Shown: one piece after another, positions 41,518-50,451 of the stretch
Layout: each line of letters starts with the position of its first letter
Numbering within the stretch: the stretch's first letter is position 1
Source of the DNA: Candidatus Thiodiazotropha sp. (ex Codakia rugifera)
GTDB lineage: Bacteria; Pseudomonadota; Gammaproteobacteria; Chromatiales; Chromatiaceae
Assembly: GCA_025656675.1 (NCBI GenBank)
Contig: JAHXHN010000003.1
Location: 1 to 64,000 of the forward strand
Direction: 5' to 3'
Length of the DNA: 64,000 nt
Notes under the pieces: model-generated
What the model was told of the DNA's origin: nothing
Databases searched by the model: none
The model's input: the letters and a program-made list of their open reading frames with translations, nothing else
Translations under genes and position numbers: made by a program

Positions 41518-42375
41518 ATGACTCAGTCAGCGAGAACCATTGAACCCCTATCGGCTTCACCACAGCCGGACTTGGCAACAATCAAGGCCAAGATGAAGGC
41601 CACATGGGAAGACGGTGATTACGCAGACTTCGCCCGATACATGGAGTCGGGGGCGAAGGAGATCCTGGACGGCTGGCAACTGCCATCAGGCAAGCACTTG
41701 TTGGACATCGGCTGTGGCGCAGGGCAGACAGCAATCCCGGCAGCACGGCGCGGCCTGCACGTCACAGGGGTCGACATCGCAGCCAACTTGGTGGAGTCAG
41801 CGAAGCGTAGAGCCCGTAACGAGGGAATCTCCGCCCGATTTGATGAAGGTGATGCCGAAGCATTGCCATACGCGGATACCAGTTTCAATTTGGTAATCAG
41901 TTTAATCGGCGCCATGTTTGCTCCCCGTCCTGAACTGGTGTGCAGCGAGATAGCCCGCGTACTGCGTCCAGGTGGGGCCCTGTACATGGCCAACTGGACG
42001 CCACGCAGCATGCCGGCGCAGATGTTTAAGGCTGTGGCTACAGTCGCTCCGCCGCCGCCAGGCGTAGAGCCACCAGTACTGTGGGGTGACGAAGACACAG
42101 TGCACGAGCGTCTGGACGCCAAGTTCACCGATATCGAGCTAAGACGCATCAATTATCCGCAATGGCAATACCCCTTCAATGCGGGGCGTCTCACTGAATT
42201 ATTCCGCAGCCATTTCGGCCCAGTCAAGCGTGCCTTCGACGTGGCAGACGAACAGAAAGCTCAGCAGCTATTCAAACAGCTACAGGACATATTTGATGAC
42301 CATGGGGAATACGACGGCAAGACCCTGACTATCACACGCGGTGAGCTTCTGTTGGTATGCGCCAAACGCCGTTAA
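41518..42375 (+). CDS. Class I SAM-dependent methyltransferase
   Basis: The 285-residue protein has a Rossmann methyltransferase core: motif I LLDIGCGAGQTAIPAARRG (about residues 61-79), the acidic VDIAAN after strand 2, ARFDEGDAEALPYADTSFN around motif post-II, and LRPGGALYMANW. The short LPYAD segment is typical of the Methyltransf_11/UbiE-like group. The acceptor substrate is unknown. It is divergent from the HxlR-type regulator, which may control it. Confidence 0.88.
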   Translation: MTQSARTIEPLSASPQPDLATIKAKMKATWEDGDYADFARYMESGAKEILDGWQLPSGKHLLDIGCGAGQTAIPAARRGLHVTGVDIAANLVESAKRRARNEGISARFDEGDAEALPYADTSFNLVISLIGAMFAPRPELVCSEIARVLRPGGALYMANWTPRSMPAQMFKAVATVAPPPPGVEPPVLWGDEDTVHERLDAKFTDIELRRINYPQWQYPFNAGRLTELFRSHFGPVKRAFDVADEQKAQQLFKQLQDIFDDHGEYDGKTLTITRGELLLVCAKRR

Positions 42376-42449
42376 ATGCTGTCAACTTAAATGGTACTTG
42401 ACCAGGGCAATTCGAAGGCTTACGCAAGTCCAATTGTATCAGGCGCATG

Positions 42450-42648
42450 TCACCTGTTGCCAAGTCATACAGGTTACAATTTGAATAACCGGATATGTTC
42501 TTACTGCACCTATTTCGGGCGTTTGTGTATGGGTGTTATCTCTCTTGTCAGTCGGTGCCTGCAGTTCCTATTTAGGAGTCGAGGTACACCCTGCCAGCCC
42601 TATAATCGTGCTGACAATTAATAATCCAAATATATTATGTTGAAGCAT
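42450..42648 (-). pseudogene. Decayed copy of the NlpC/P60 lipoprotein gene 5' end
   Basis: From the ATG at 42648 the minus strand encodes a lipoprotein signal ending in IIGLAGC, then STPK and a TAG stop. After the stop the same frame reads ELQAPTDK and THTQTPEIG, matching ELQAPIDN and THTPEIEP in the intact lipoprotein at 39693-40268. In the intact gene a Gln codon (CAG-like) sits where the TAG is. The catalytic domain is missing. This is a truncated, nonsense-mutated duplicate. Confidence 0.7.
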
Positions 42649-42697
42649 GTTTTATAAGATACTGAGTCAATCTCGTATATCCACATCTGAAATTGTA

Positions 42698-44113
42698 TTA
42701 CTGTTCAATAGGCAATCTCATCTCGACACACAATCCTTTGCCTTTTCGATTGTACGCGAACACTTGGCCGCCGTGCCGAACAATAGCCCTTTTTGCTATG
42801 GCTAAGCCCAGGCCATGACCACCACTGCCACGGTCCCTGGCATCGGCAAGGCGAACAAAGGGCTCGAATAGTTCAGGCAATAGATGTTCTTTGACTCCCG
42901 GTCCACAGTCACAGACAGCTATCTCAACCCATCCCTTTCGCTCTGGATCTACCCGTAAGTCTACCTCGACCATAGTATCTTTCTGAGTATAACGCACTGC
43001 ATTACGAATAATATTTTCCACTGCTCGGCGCAATAGTTCAGTATTGACCTTGAGTGTGCATGACACCCGACTGGTGAGACAGACATGACATCCCCGGTTC
43101 ACCGCTTCGTATTCCGCATCTTTCACGATTGATTCAAAAAAACCGGTTAAATCGATGTAGTCCTCACACACATCCGGTTTATTGACCTCAAGTCGAGCCA
43201 AAGTCAGTACCTGATCCACCAGATCGTCAAGGCGTTCCACCTCCTGCTCGATACGAGCCAGTTCCTGTTCTGCCCGGTCCCCAACCTTCTTTCGTGTTAG
43301 GCCCACAGCCACCTGCAGTCTGGCCAAAGGCGAGCGCAATTCATGCGAAATGTCACTTATCAACTGTTTCTGGGATGCAATCAGTGCCTGGAGGCGTTCC
43401 GCCATCCAGTCGAAATCTTTTCCCAGATCTGCAATTTCATCCCGTCGCTGGCCAATTGCGTTCGCAACACGTGTATCCAGATCACCCTCAGATAAACGAC
43501 GACTCGCTTCACGCAGACGTTTGACAGGCGTTGCCAAATACCAGGCCAACCAAAAACAGACTAACCCACTGACAAGGACTGCCATACCAAGACGCAGATA
43601 AAAAAACCAGGGATCTCGATTGAATGGCCGTAACATCCCAAAAGGTAGAGCACGCCGCATGGGAATCGCGGCTTTGTGCTTTGCAGGAATCCCCGCTGTG
43701 ACTCTATAGCGACTGCCATCTGGGGAATCCACTACTCGGTCAGTGATAACTTCAAAGCGTGCAGAAGGTAAAGCATCGGCCACATCACCCGTCTTGTTCT
43801 GTGGATTTGAAACGGGCATTTTGGGCAATGAACGTCCAAGAAGCTCCCGGCCCTGCTCATCGATCACCAATATTTGCAATGGGGAGAAGCCGGTGATTTC
43901 CTCTACTAATGTCTTGGCTGCAGATTCACCACCATATTCCAGCACTGTGGCTACCGCTGTTACTTGAGGTACAGCTATCCTGTTCAGCGGCTTTATTGAA
44001 TAGCGCTCATCTGCTGACTGCAGTAACTGCGCCATACCCCAAGCAATACCAAATGTCATCAGGATCATCGCCAACCAAAACCAAAGAAAAATTTTCCAAA
44101 ACAGACGTCCCAT
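42698..44113 (-). CDS. cpxA: Sensor histidine kinase CpxA-type
   Basis: Two membrane segments (about residues 8-30 and 160-182) enclose a periplasmic sensor domain of about 125 residues. A HAMP linker, the phospho-acceptor region LISDISHELRSPLARLQVAVG (broken here by its His) and a HATPase domain with ENIIRNAVRYT and GLGLAI follow. The length is 471 residues. The regulator gene lies directly upstream with a six-base gap. A CpxR box in front of the pair and a CpxP-like gene in the divergent set support assignment to the envelope-stress kinase CpxA. Confidence 0.85.
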   Translation of the reverse strand: MGRLFWKIFLWFWLAMILMTFGIAWGMAQLLQSADERYSIKPLNRIAVPQVTAVATVLEYGGESAAKTLVEEITGFSPLQILVIDEQGRELLGRSLPKMPVSNPQNKTGDVADALPSARFEVITDRVVDSPDGSRYRVTAGIPAKHKAAIPMRRALPFGMLRPFNRDPWFFYLRLGMAVLVSGLVCFWLAWYLATPVKRLREASRRLSEGDLDTRVANAIGQRRDEIADLGKDFDWMAERLQALIASQKQLISDISHELRSPLARLQVAVGLTRKKVGDRAEQELARIEQEVERLDDLVDQVLTLARLEVNKPDVCEDYIDLTGFFESIVKDAEYEAVNRGCHVCLTSRVSCTLKVNTELLRRAVENIIRNAVRYTQKDTMVEVDLRVDPERKGWVEIAVCDCGPGVKEHLLPELFEPFVRLADARDRGSGGHGLGLAIAKRAIVRHGGQVFAYNRKGKGLCVEMRLPIEQ

Positions 44114-44118
44114 ATGGC

Positions 44119-44829
44119 TTAGACTCCGGTAAATTGATAGCCGACACCACGGACAGTCTGGATGAAGGGCTGTCCAGCTGGCCCCGTACCAAGCTTGCGC
44201 CGAAGCTTACTGAGGTGCATATCGACACTTCGATCATAACGTGCCAGCTTTCGGCCTAAGGCCAGTTCGGACAAGACCTCCTTGGTCACGACTTGGCCGG
44301 CATTGCGCACCAGCACCTCCAGCAAATTGTATTCTGTACTGGTCAGCTCCAACGATTCTCCTGTGCGTATTACATGACGGGAAGCGGGATGCACTTCGAT
44401 TTCACCAACACGAAGAATAGTATTTCTACGAACTTCTCCATGACTATAGTTGGATTGATGCATCCGTCTCAGAATGGCTCGCAAACGGGCTACAAGTTCA
44501 CGTGGATTACACGGCTTGGGGAGGTAGTCATCAGCACCCATCTCCAGACCGACTATTCGGTCTACATCATCCCCTCGCGCTGTAAGCATGAGAATGGGTG
44601 TCTTGGATTCGGCACGAATACGCCGGAGAGCATCAAAGCCATTGAGTTTGGGCAGCATGACATCCAATATCACCACATCATATTTACCGGACAGGGCCTG
44701 CTGTGCGCCACGCTCTCCATCCTGAACAACATCCACCGTAAAGCCCTCTGTCCCGAGGTATTCGGCCAGCATCTCACATAACTCGATGTCATCATCCACA
44801 ATCAGAACACGACTCATCATTGCCCCCAT
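44119..44829 (-). CDS. cpxR: OmpR-family response regulator CpxR-type
   Basis: The receiver domain (about residues 6-118) has the phospho-acceptor Asp in VVILDVMLPKLNG and Lys near LPKPCN. The C-terminal winged helix (about 135-233) ends in TVRGVGYQFTGV, typical of the OmpR/PhoB family. It is transcribed before the kinase gene. A GTAAA-N5-GTAAA site lies 75 bp upstream, the consensus of E. coli CpxR, so autoregulation is likely. Confidence 0.87.
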   Translation of the reverse strand: MGAMMSRVLIVDDDIELCEMLAEYLGTEGFTVDVVQDGERGAQQALSGKYDVVILDVMLPKLNGFDALRRIRAESKTPILMLTARGDDVDRIVGLEMGADDYLPKPCNPRELVARLRAILRRMHQSNYSHGEVRRNTILRVGEIEVHPASRHVIRTGESLELTSTEYNLLEVLVRNAGQVVTKEVLSELALGRKLARYDRSVDMHLSKLRRKLGTGPAGQPFIQTVRGVGYQFTGV

Positions 44830-44903
44830 TCAATTTCAAGGCCCTCGGGCAAGCATCATATTTCCCGATCATTTTGCCACACTATTTGCCCCCGACACTG
44901 ACT

Positions 44904-44918
44904 TTTACAAACCTTTAC
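44904..44918 (-). promoter_or_regulatory. CpxR box
   Basis: On the minus strand this reads GTAAA-GGTTT-GTAAA, an exact match to the known CpxR consensus GTAAA-N5-GTAAA. It lies between the divergent cpxR gene and the surface-antigen-like gene and can serve both. Confidence 0.75.
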
Positions 44919-45001
44919 ACGGTCTCTACGCAAAGTTGCAGATACCTTCTCTAGACTTTTCAGCACTGAAAACACTCACCCGATTTTTGAGGTACAGCAC
45001 C

Positions 45002-45604
45002 ATGAAGTGCATGACTAAGTTGACACCTTTCACCCTGTCTTTATTGCTGACAAGCAGCCTGTTGATACCATCAATAAACATCCAAGCAGGAAATCCAATC
45101 GTTTTCCAGAACAGCACCAAACACCGCTATAACAAAGAAAATGTCATCGTCATCAAGAAACCTGCCGGACGTCATTTCATTCCAAGTCGCAGTGGGCGTG
45201 TTGTATCCACGGTTCCACGTACACGCCATTACCGAGGCACCCGCATCGTTAGACCCTACGGCCGTCCCTATTTGGGCTATGGCTTCTTTTATGCTGATGA
45301 CGAGGCCTACAAATGGCTGGCCTTCACATCTATCACACTGAAAATTCTGGATAACGTCAATGAGGAACAGCAGCGTATGCATGAGGCCGCCCAGGTCAGG
45401 GCCACAACGTCTGAAGTGGGTGAGACCATCATATGGGAAGACGGTAATGCATCAGGTTCGATCAAGACCACTCGTATCGGCACGAGTACTTCCGGGCGCC
45501 AATGTCGTGAATTTCAGCAAACCGTCACCATCGGCGGCAAGATGGAACAGGCGTACGGTACTGCATGTCAGCAGTCAGACGGTGTCTGGGAGATCGTACA
45601 ATAG
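45002..45604 (+). CDS. Exported surface-antigen-like protein of the Cpx set
   Basis: I chose the ATG at 45002; the open frame upstream crosses the CpxR box. A signal peptide covers about residues 1-29. The middle is basic (RSGRVVSTVPRTRHYRGTR). The last 60 residues (SGRQCREFQQTVTIGGKMEQ, then AYGTACQ and WEIVQ) match the C-terminal pattern of 17-kDa surface-antigen / outer-membrane lipoprotein relatives, with two cysteines likely to form a disulfide. Being divergent from cpxR with a shared CpxR box, it is probably induced by envelope stress. Confidence 0.75.
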   Translation: MKCMTKLTPFTLSLLLTSSLLIPSINIQAGNPIVFQNSTKHRYNKENVIVIKKPAGRHFIPSRSGRVVSTVPRTRHYRGTRIVRPYGRPYLGYGFFYADDEAYKWLAFTSITLKILDNVNEEQQRMHEAAQVRATTSEVGETIIWEDGNASGSIKTTRIGTSTSGRQCREFQQTVTIGGKMEQAYGTACQQSDGVWEIVQ

Positions 45605-45659
45605 ACCCGCCATACATTCTATTCATCCATTTAGACCAACTACACGAGAGTTTACAACC

Positions 45660-45935
45660 ATGCGTGAAAATAAAATTATCCTGTTGATTAGTGCAGTTCT
45701 CTTAATGACCAGCCTCATCGCCTATGCGCTGGAACGCCCGCCCGGTGGGCTGTCCTTTGAAAACTTTGATACGAATGGTAACGGCATAATCTCACTGAAG
45801 GAATTCGTTGAATAAGTTCCAGACAGTCGTCGCAGCCCGAGAGAAATTTTCAGTTCACTGGACACAAACGAAGACAATACGATCAGCCAAGAAGAGTTTG
45901 ATGCAAGACGGACAGGAAAAGGACATCGACGATAA
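45660..45935 (+). pseudogene. Exported EF-hand protein interrupted by an in-frame TAA
   Basis: From the ATG at 45660 a signal peptide (about residues 1-24) leads to a first EF-hand loop, DTNGNGIISLKEF. A TAA follows at 45813-45815. The same frame then continues for 39 codons with a second EF-hand loop, DTNEDNTISQEEF, and stops at 45935. The two halves clearly belong to one 91-residue calcium-binding periplasmic protein. The break is a single nonsense codon, probably from CAA. The truncated product with one EF-hand could still be made. It lies between two Cpx-set genes in the same direction. Confidence 0.7.
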
Positions 45936-46009
45936 GTGGTTGGTCACAGATTACCAGTCAATATCTATCATGAATTTTTAGTCGCTAAAATAATTTTGGA
46001 GTAATCAAC

Positions 46010-46504
46010 ATGACAAGAAGATCTGTTCTTATCATTGCAGCTTTAGTAATTACCCTTCCCACTTTGGTTCTGATGGGACAGACTTTCGCCTCTCAACGGG
46101 ACAATTGTTTGGGCCATGGAGAATTCAGGAATCATCCTGCCGATATGACAGGTATGCCCTTTGGTAGACGTATGAAGCATATGTTCCGAATGATGGAATC
46201 TCTGGAGTTGAGTCAAGCACAAAGGGAGAGGGTCTGGAGTATCCTGGATGATAAACGCCTGCAGATACGTACCCACATGACCTCGCTGTTTGAAGGACGT
46301 AAACAATTACGGGAGACGGCCATCATCGGGTATGACGAAACTACAGTTCGCAAGCTGGCCGATGCCCAGGGAAAAACCATGGCAGATCTCATTGTCCTCC
46401 GGACACAGACCAGATCCAGAGTCCGGTCCATACTGACACCTGAACAACAAGCTAAGTTTTCGGAACTGCGTACAGGGCGACATGGTAAATTTCTGAAAAA
46501 CTAA
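46010..46504 (+). CDS. CpxP/Spy-like periplasmic protein
   Basis: A signal peptide (about residues 1-27) is followed by a helical protein containing the two LTxxQ-type motifs of the CpxP/Spy family: LELSQAQRERVWSIL (about 64-78) and LTPEQQAKFSELR (about 143-155). Spy is a periplasmic chaperone and CpxP inhibits the CpxA sensor. Its place in the set divergent from cpxAR favours the CpxP role. It starts 75 bp after the EF-hand gene. The length of 164 fits. Confidence 0.82.
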   Translation: MTRRSVLIIAALVITLPTLVLMGQTFASQRDNCLGHGEFRNHPADMTGMPFGRRMKHMFRMMESLELSQAQRERVWSILDDKRLQIRTHMTSLFEGRKQLRETAIIGYDETTVRKLADAQGKTMADLIVLRTQTRSRVRSILTPEQQAKFSELRTGRHGKFLKN

Positions 46505-46603
46505 TTCAGCTTCCCTTTTGTCATCTGGAGCGGATAGGGTCGATCATTCTGATGCTCACCTTATTCGGCTCAATTCCACAATCTCTCTGAAAAAGAGTCA
46601 ACT

Positions 46604-47446
46604 ATGAAGCGTTCACTTGTCTATATTCCAATGCTCGGTGCCGCCTTTCTTCTGTCTGCCTGCGCATTCAACAGGTCCAAAGTGCCAGATACTGGAACAG
46701 ATACCAATACGGGTATAGTAATAAACAGCCAAAAGGCTGAAACCGATAAGATCACAAAAACGCTGCACACTGACAAAGCCATAGCCTGGGAAAAATCAGG
46801 CACAGGTGTTGATAATGGAGTAGTAAAGCCCGACACCAGTCCACCCTCAAACCCCAACCTGTCCGGTTTCTGGGTCCTGAATAGGAAACTCAGTGATGAT
46901 GCGCAAAAAATACTCAAGGAGTCCATGCAGCAAGCCCGCAGTTCAGGAAAAGGTGACTTTGAACCAAACAGCCGTGGTGGTATGAAGGGTGGTGGCCGTC
47001 GCAATGGTATGAGGGGAAGTCATTCATCGGCTGACCGAGCCAGAAAGAGTGGTGGCCAGAATAAACTATTCCGGGAACTCCATGCCCTATTCAGCGAATC
47101 AGAAAATCTTGTACTAACTCATGACGATCCCATTTTGCTCATTGTTACAGATGATGGATGGCAACAGCGTATCTTTACAGATAACCGTGGAACCAGCATA
47201 TCCGCTTCTGGGGGTATTAATCAGAAAGTGACCACTGCTGGCTGGGTAAAAAACACCCTTGTTGTGGAAACGACCAGCGATAGCGGCCCTCGATTAATAC
47301 AGCAATACACAATGAATATTGACCCGTACCAACTTGTCATCAGGACAGATATTCAGCTCTCCGATTTATCTGATATGATTTCGATAAAACGTATTTATGA
47401 ATCGGCCCCATTAAGCAAACACACTATTAACCAAGTAACCTACTAA
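46604..47446 (+). CDS. Lipoprotein of the Cpx set, unknown function
   Basis: A lipoprotein signal ends in LSACA near residue 20. A low-complexity Ser/Thr/Asp region follows, then a strand NPNLSGFWVLNRKLSDDAQ, a Gly/Arg-rich linker (about 120-148), and a C-terminal beta-rich domain of about 120 residues with WVKNTLVVETTSDSG. The last part resembles a small lipocalin-like or stress-response fold, but I do not assign a family. It follows the CpxP-like gene by 100 bp in the same direction and is probably part of the envelope-stress group. Confidence 0.65.
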   Translation: MKRSLVYIPMLGAAFLLSACAFNRSKVPDTGTDTNTGIVINSQKAETDKITKTLHTDKAIAWEKSGTGVDNGVVKPDTSPPSNPNLSGFWVLNRKLSDDAQKILKESMQQARSSGKGDFEPNSRGGMKGGGRRNGMRGSHSSADRARKSGGQNKLFRELHALFSESENLVLTHDDPILLIVTDDGWQQRIFTDNRGTSISASGGINQKVTTAGWVKNTLVVETTSDSGPRLIQQYTMNIDPYQLVIRTDIQLSDLSDMISIKRIYESAPLSKHTINQVTY

Positions 47447-47524
47447 TTAAGGCATTTATGGTTCAGGTCATCGGATCATTCATGACACGAACAGCCAATC
47501 CATTCAGACAAGCTGTCAGACTAT

Positions 47525-48607
47525 CTATTGACGACCGTTCGGCATGCTGCTTGCATCGAGGAACTTGTCAAAGTGGATATCGCAATCGGATATTCCCTGT
47601 TGCTTAAGCGACTTGATGGCTGCATCAATCATCGGAGGTGGTCCACACAGATAGGCCTGAGCAGAGGACCAATCTTGGAACTGGCCTGCTATATGCTCAG
47701 TCACCATACCCCGCAATCCGTGCCAATCACTATCTTCAGGTTCATCGGAAAGGACCGGTACAAAACGCATTGTACGTCCGGAATTCCATTGTGATTCCAG
47801 TGTGTGCATTTCATCCAAACAATAGAGATCCGCTTGGGTCCGCGCACCAAAAAGGTAGACAATATCCCGTGCACAACCGACTTTGACGGCATGTTCTAAA
47901 AGCGCTTTGATGGAGCTCATGCCACTACCGCCTGCAATACACACCACGGGACCTTCACCCTCTCGCAGCCAGAATGAACCGTAAGGACCACTGATGGTTA
48001 CCGGACTGCCTGTTCGGTCATCCTCAAATAACCAGCCGGTAAGCTCTCCATTAGGGACCTTGCGAATAAAAAAGGTAAGTTCATTTCTTTTATCATCCTC
48101 GGGTGCGGCGGCAAAAGAATAGGCCCGGGGATGACTGATACCGGGAAAAGTAATGTCGGCGTATTGTCCTGCTTTGTAGTGACCACCCTCCTCCCGCAAA
48201 GGCGCATCAATCGTCACTGTCAGCTCCATAATATCGTGAGTCAGCATGCGTGTTGCACTTAACACGCCTGATGCTGTACTTATTCCAGCAGCATCATCAC
48301 CGGCGTTCATTTCAACCTCAATTACCACATCGCTTTTGAGTTGCGACTGACAAGCCAGGATCATACCCTTGCGTAGCTCTTCACCGTCGAGAACGTATGC
48401 AAAGTCTGCGAGTTCTTTGATTTTTCCCTCAATCAGACGACATTTGCAGCTACCGCAACTGCCCACACGACAGTCATGTGGCCAACGTAATCCGGCTGCC
48501 AGGCCAGCCTTTAGCAGATTGTCACCTGCCTGCACCTCAAGCATCTTCCCGGAAGGCTGGATGCTGGCTTGGAAATCTTTTTTCGATTTACCGAAAAGAC
48601 CAAACAT
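47525..48607 (-). CDS. Ferredoxin-NAD(P)H reductase of XylA type
   Basis: The N-terminal 90 residues are a plant-type [2Fe-2S] ferredoxin with the Cys pattern CRVGSCGSCKC...ACQ. A flavin domain follows with RAYSFA for FAD binding, and an NAD domain with GGSGMSSIKALLEH and YLCGPPPMIDAA. The 360-residue three-domain chain is the form used by XylA of xylene monooxygenase and by phenol and toluene oxygenase reductases. It passes electrons from NAD(P)H to the diiron hydroxylase. The likely partner is the AlkB/XylM-type enzyme at 36239-37462. A GST-like gene precedes it by 85 bp. Confidence 0.88.
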   Translation of the reverse strand: MFGLFGKSKKDFQASIQPSGKMLEVQAGDNLLKAGLAAGLRWPHDCRVGSCGSCKCRLIEGKIKELADFAYVLDGEELRKGMILACQSQLKSDVVIEVEMNAGDDAAGISTASGVLSATRMLTHDIMELTVTIDAPLREEGGHYKAGQYADITFPGISHPRAYSFAAAPEDDKRNELTFFIRKVPNGELTGWLFEDDRTGSPVTISGPYGSFWLREGEGPVVCIAGGSGMSSIKALLEHAVKVGCARDIVYLFGARTQADLYCLDEMHTLESQWNSGRTMRFVPVLSDEPEDSDWHGLRGMVTEHIAGQFQDWSSAQAYLCGPPPMIDAAIKSLKQQGISDCDIHFDKFLDASSMPNGRQ

Positions 48608-48692
48608 AATTCTGTCTCCCTATCATTGAGCTTTTATGCCGGATCACTGCAGAACCATCCCTGGTATGCTTTTTTTACGACACCTGTCTACT

Positions 48693-49379
48693 TTATACGT
48701 TGATGGTGACCGACCTAAGCTGGTTAGCCCTGATTTCATCCATTGTTGGGAGCACGTTATAGGCCAGATAGTTTTCCTTACTGGTACTTTTGTGGACCTT
48801 TACTTTCTCCCACCAGGTCTTCATAGCGCCACGAGCTGAAATAAGTTCTCCCTTTCCAGCGATCTCGCAACAATGCGCGTAAGGTGCCCAGTGGATATCA
48901 GCCAGTGAAAAATCACCAACAATGAAATCTCCCCGGTAGCGATTGTTTTTTAGTTGTGCATCCAAAGCGTCGAACAGAGCAGCCAGTGCCGCATCAGTTG
49001 TATCGTCGGCTTCACCTGATAGTAGTTTGGCTACGTGAGGTGCCGCATGCTCTTTAGCCATCTCAGACCACTGGTATTGAATAGCACGTGCCACACCATT
49101 TCGTGGAATCAGTGATGGACCGAATCCCTTATCATTGAGATAGGACATGATGGTCGTTGTGCCACAAAGAATGAAGTCTACATCTTTGAGACACGGCGTC
49201 GTGCCGAATGGGGACATTGAACGAAAATCCTGGGAATCGGCCGACAGTGCTGTCTCGCCCACAACCCGGCTTTCAATATCCACACCTTTTTCGCCGGCAG
49301 TCATCAGGCATTTCAGCGTATCCGGATCTTTTGCAATACCGAACAGTATCATCTTGGTTTTCAGGTGATCGCCTAACAT
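48693..49379 (-). CDS. Glutathione S-transferase-like protein 3
   Basis: This 228-residue protein is a paralogue of the two GST-like proteins in the monooxygenase operon. It shares the N-terminal pattern DPDTLKCLMTAGEKGVDIES, the cis-Pro segment SPFGTTPCLKD, ADIHWAPYAH in the helical domain and the LPTMDEIRANQL tail. It lies upstream of the XylA-like reductase in the same direction. The repeated pairing of GST-like genes with both the hydroxylase and its reductase is strong evidence that they serve one pathway. Confidence 0.8.
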   Translation of the reverse strand: MLGDHLKTKMILFGIAKDPDTLKCLMTAGEKGVDIESRVVGETALSADSQDFRSMSPFGTTPCLKDVDFILCGTTTIMSYLNDKGFGPSLIPRNGVARAIQYQWSEMAKEHAAPHVAKLLSGEADDTTDAALAALFDALDAQLKNNRYRGDFIVGDFSLADIHWAPYAHCCEIAGKGELISARGAMKTWWEKVKVHKSTSKENYLAYNVLPTMDEIRANQLRSVTINV

Positions 49380-49431
49380 AGTCTCATTTTCTCCTCGTCG
49401 GGGATGAGTAAGCCTAAGCTTGCTTACAGGG

Positions 49432-49614
49432 TCAATTGTTATATTTCAATGCACCAGATGGGCAATTATCGACAGCTTTCTGTATTTCCATGCTGCTGGC
49501 AGCATTTTCATCAATAACAAACTGGCCGTTTTCTAACTTGAAAACAGTTGGCAATCCATTTACACAATTACCTGCATGCTGACAGATTTTTTCGTCCCAA
49601 CTCAACTTACTCAT
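49432..49614 (-). CDS. Small divergent 4Fe-4S/3Fe-4S ferredoxin
   Basis: The 60-residue protein has CQHAGNC near residues 11-17 and NCPSGAL near 49-55, the pattern of the Fer4_19 mono-cluster ferredoxin group, with three cysteines. Such ferredoxins often serve P450s or other oxygenases and may carry a 3Fe-4S cluster. It follows the truncated hemoglobin gene and precedes the third GST-like gene, so it may donate electrons within the same oxidative pathway. Confidence 0.78.
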   Translation of the reverse strand: MSKLSWDEKICQHAGNCVNGLPTVFKLENGQFVIDENAASSMEIQKAVDNCPSGALKYNN

Positions 49615-49668
49615 AGGTATGCTCCTGATTGGTTTGCAACTATTAATTGAGATGTAGTTGTTCTTTTC

Positions 49669-50037
49669 TCAGACGTGGACAATATCGCCTTTCATCGAAT
49701 AGAGAATGCACAACACTTCATCCTTCTCCTGTTGTCCAACGCTATTTTTATGCAGAGCACCCAATACATCGTCTACGACGGCAACAAACTCTTTGTCACT
49801 GATATTCATTCCCTTGTGAGCGGTAAGCATATCCTGGCCTGTATAGGTTTCCGGACCGCCGATACCTGCCCCGAAAAACTCACGTACCAGTCGCTTTACA
49901 TTTTCCGGATCACTGCCTGCATAGCGTTGTTTAATTGCTGGATTGCTAACATGGTTGTTCCAAATATCTTCCACGATAGCGGCTATGCCAGTCTGGCCAC
50001 CCAGTCGCTCATAAAGCGTTGTGTTGGTTTCACTCAT
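49669..50037 (-). CDS. Group 1 truncated hemoglobin
   Basis: The 122-residue protein matches group 1 (N-type) truncated hemoglobins: YERLGGQTGIAAIVEDIW at the N-terminus, the FFGAGIGGPETYTG segment, the proximal His region LTAHKGMNIS (His about residue 73), and a short C-terminal helix. It binds oxygen or NO. Position upstream of the ferredoxin and reductase genes suggests oxygen delivery to, or NO protection of, the oxygenase system. Confidence 0.87.
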   Translation of the reverse strand: MSETNTTLYERLGGQTGIAAIVEDIWNNHVSNPAIKQRYAGSDPENVKRLVREFFGAGIGGPETYTGQDMLTAHKGMNISDKEFVAVVDDVLGALHKNSVGQQEKDEVLCILYSMKGDIVHV

Positions 50038-50451
50038 TGCTGTCTCCAGTTATTAAATTGGTTGACTGTTTGCTCTTATATGAGATCAAAACACCCGCCC
50101 TTGGCCACTGAAAACAGTTAACTTTCCATGTGCCCGACACAGGACCAGATTAAAAATTCGGTATTGGGTGTTAAACAAGATGTTAGAATCGAGGATCTAA
50201 ATGGTATATACGTAGTAACACGTGAAAAGACCGGATCCCCATTGGGACAATCATGATGGAAAGAATGATGTTATAGAGCAGACAGTATGCAACAGGCATT
50301 GTTGTAATGATTTAATAGTGAAAGACCTGCGAGTGCAGATGACATACAGCCGATATTAGATAGTTGTCAAAGTGAGAAAAAATGTTGTGGTAAATCCAGG
50401 ATCAGTAAATAGGCCCATGAGAGCGCAACCACAATACTGAGGTACAATCCA
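50038..50451. other. Non-coding region upstream of the hemoglobin gene
   Basis: About 410 bp without a supported gene. It must contain the promoter of the hemoglobin-ferredoxin-GST-reductase group. I found no GG-N10-GC pair in a useful position. Confidence 0.35.
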
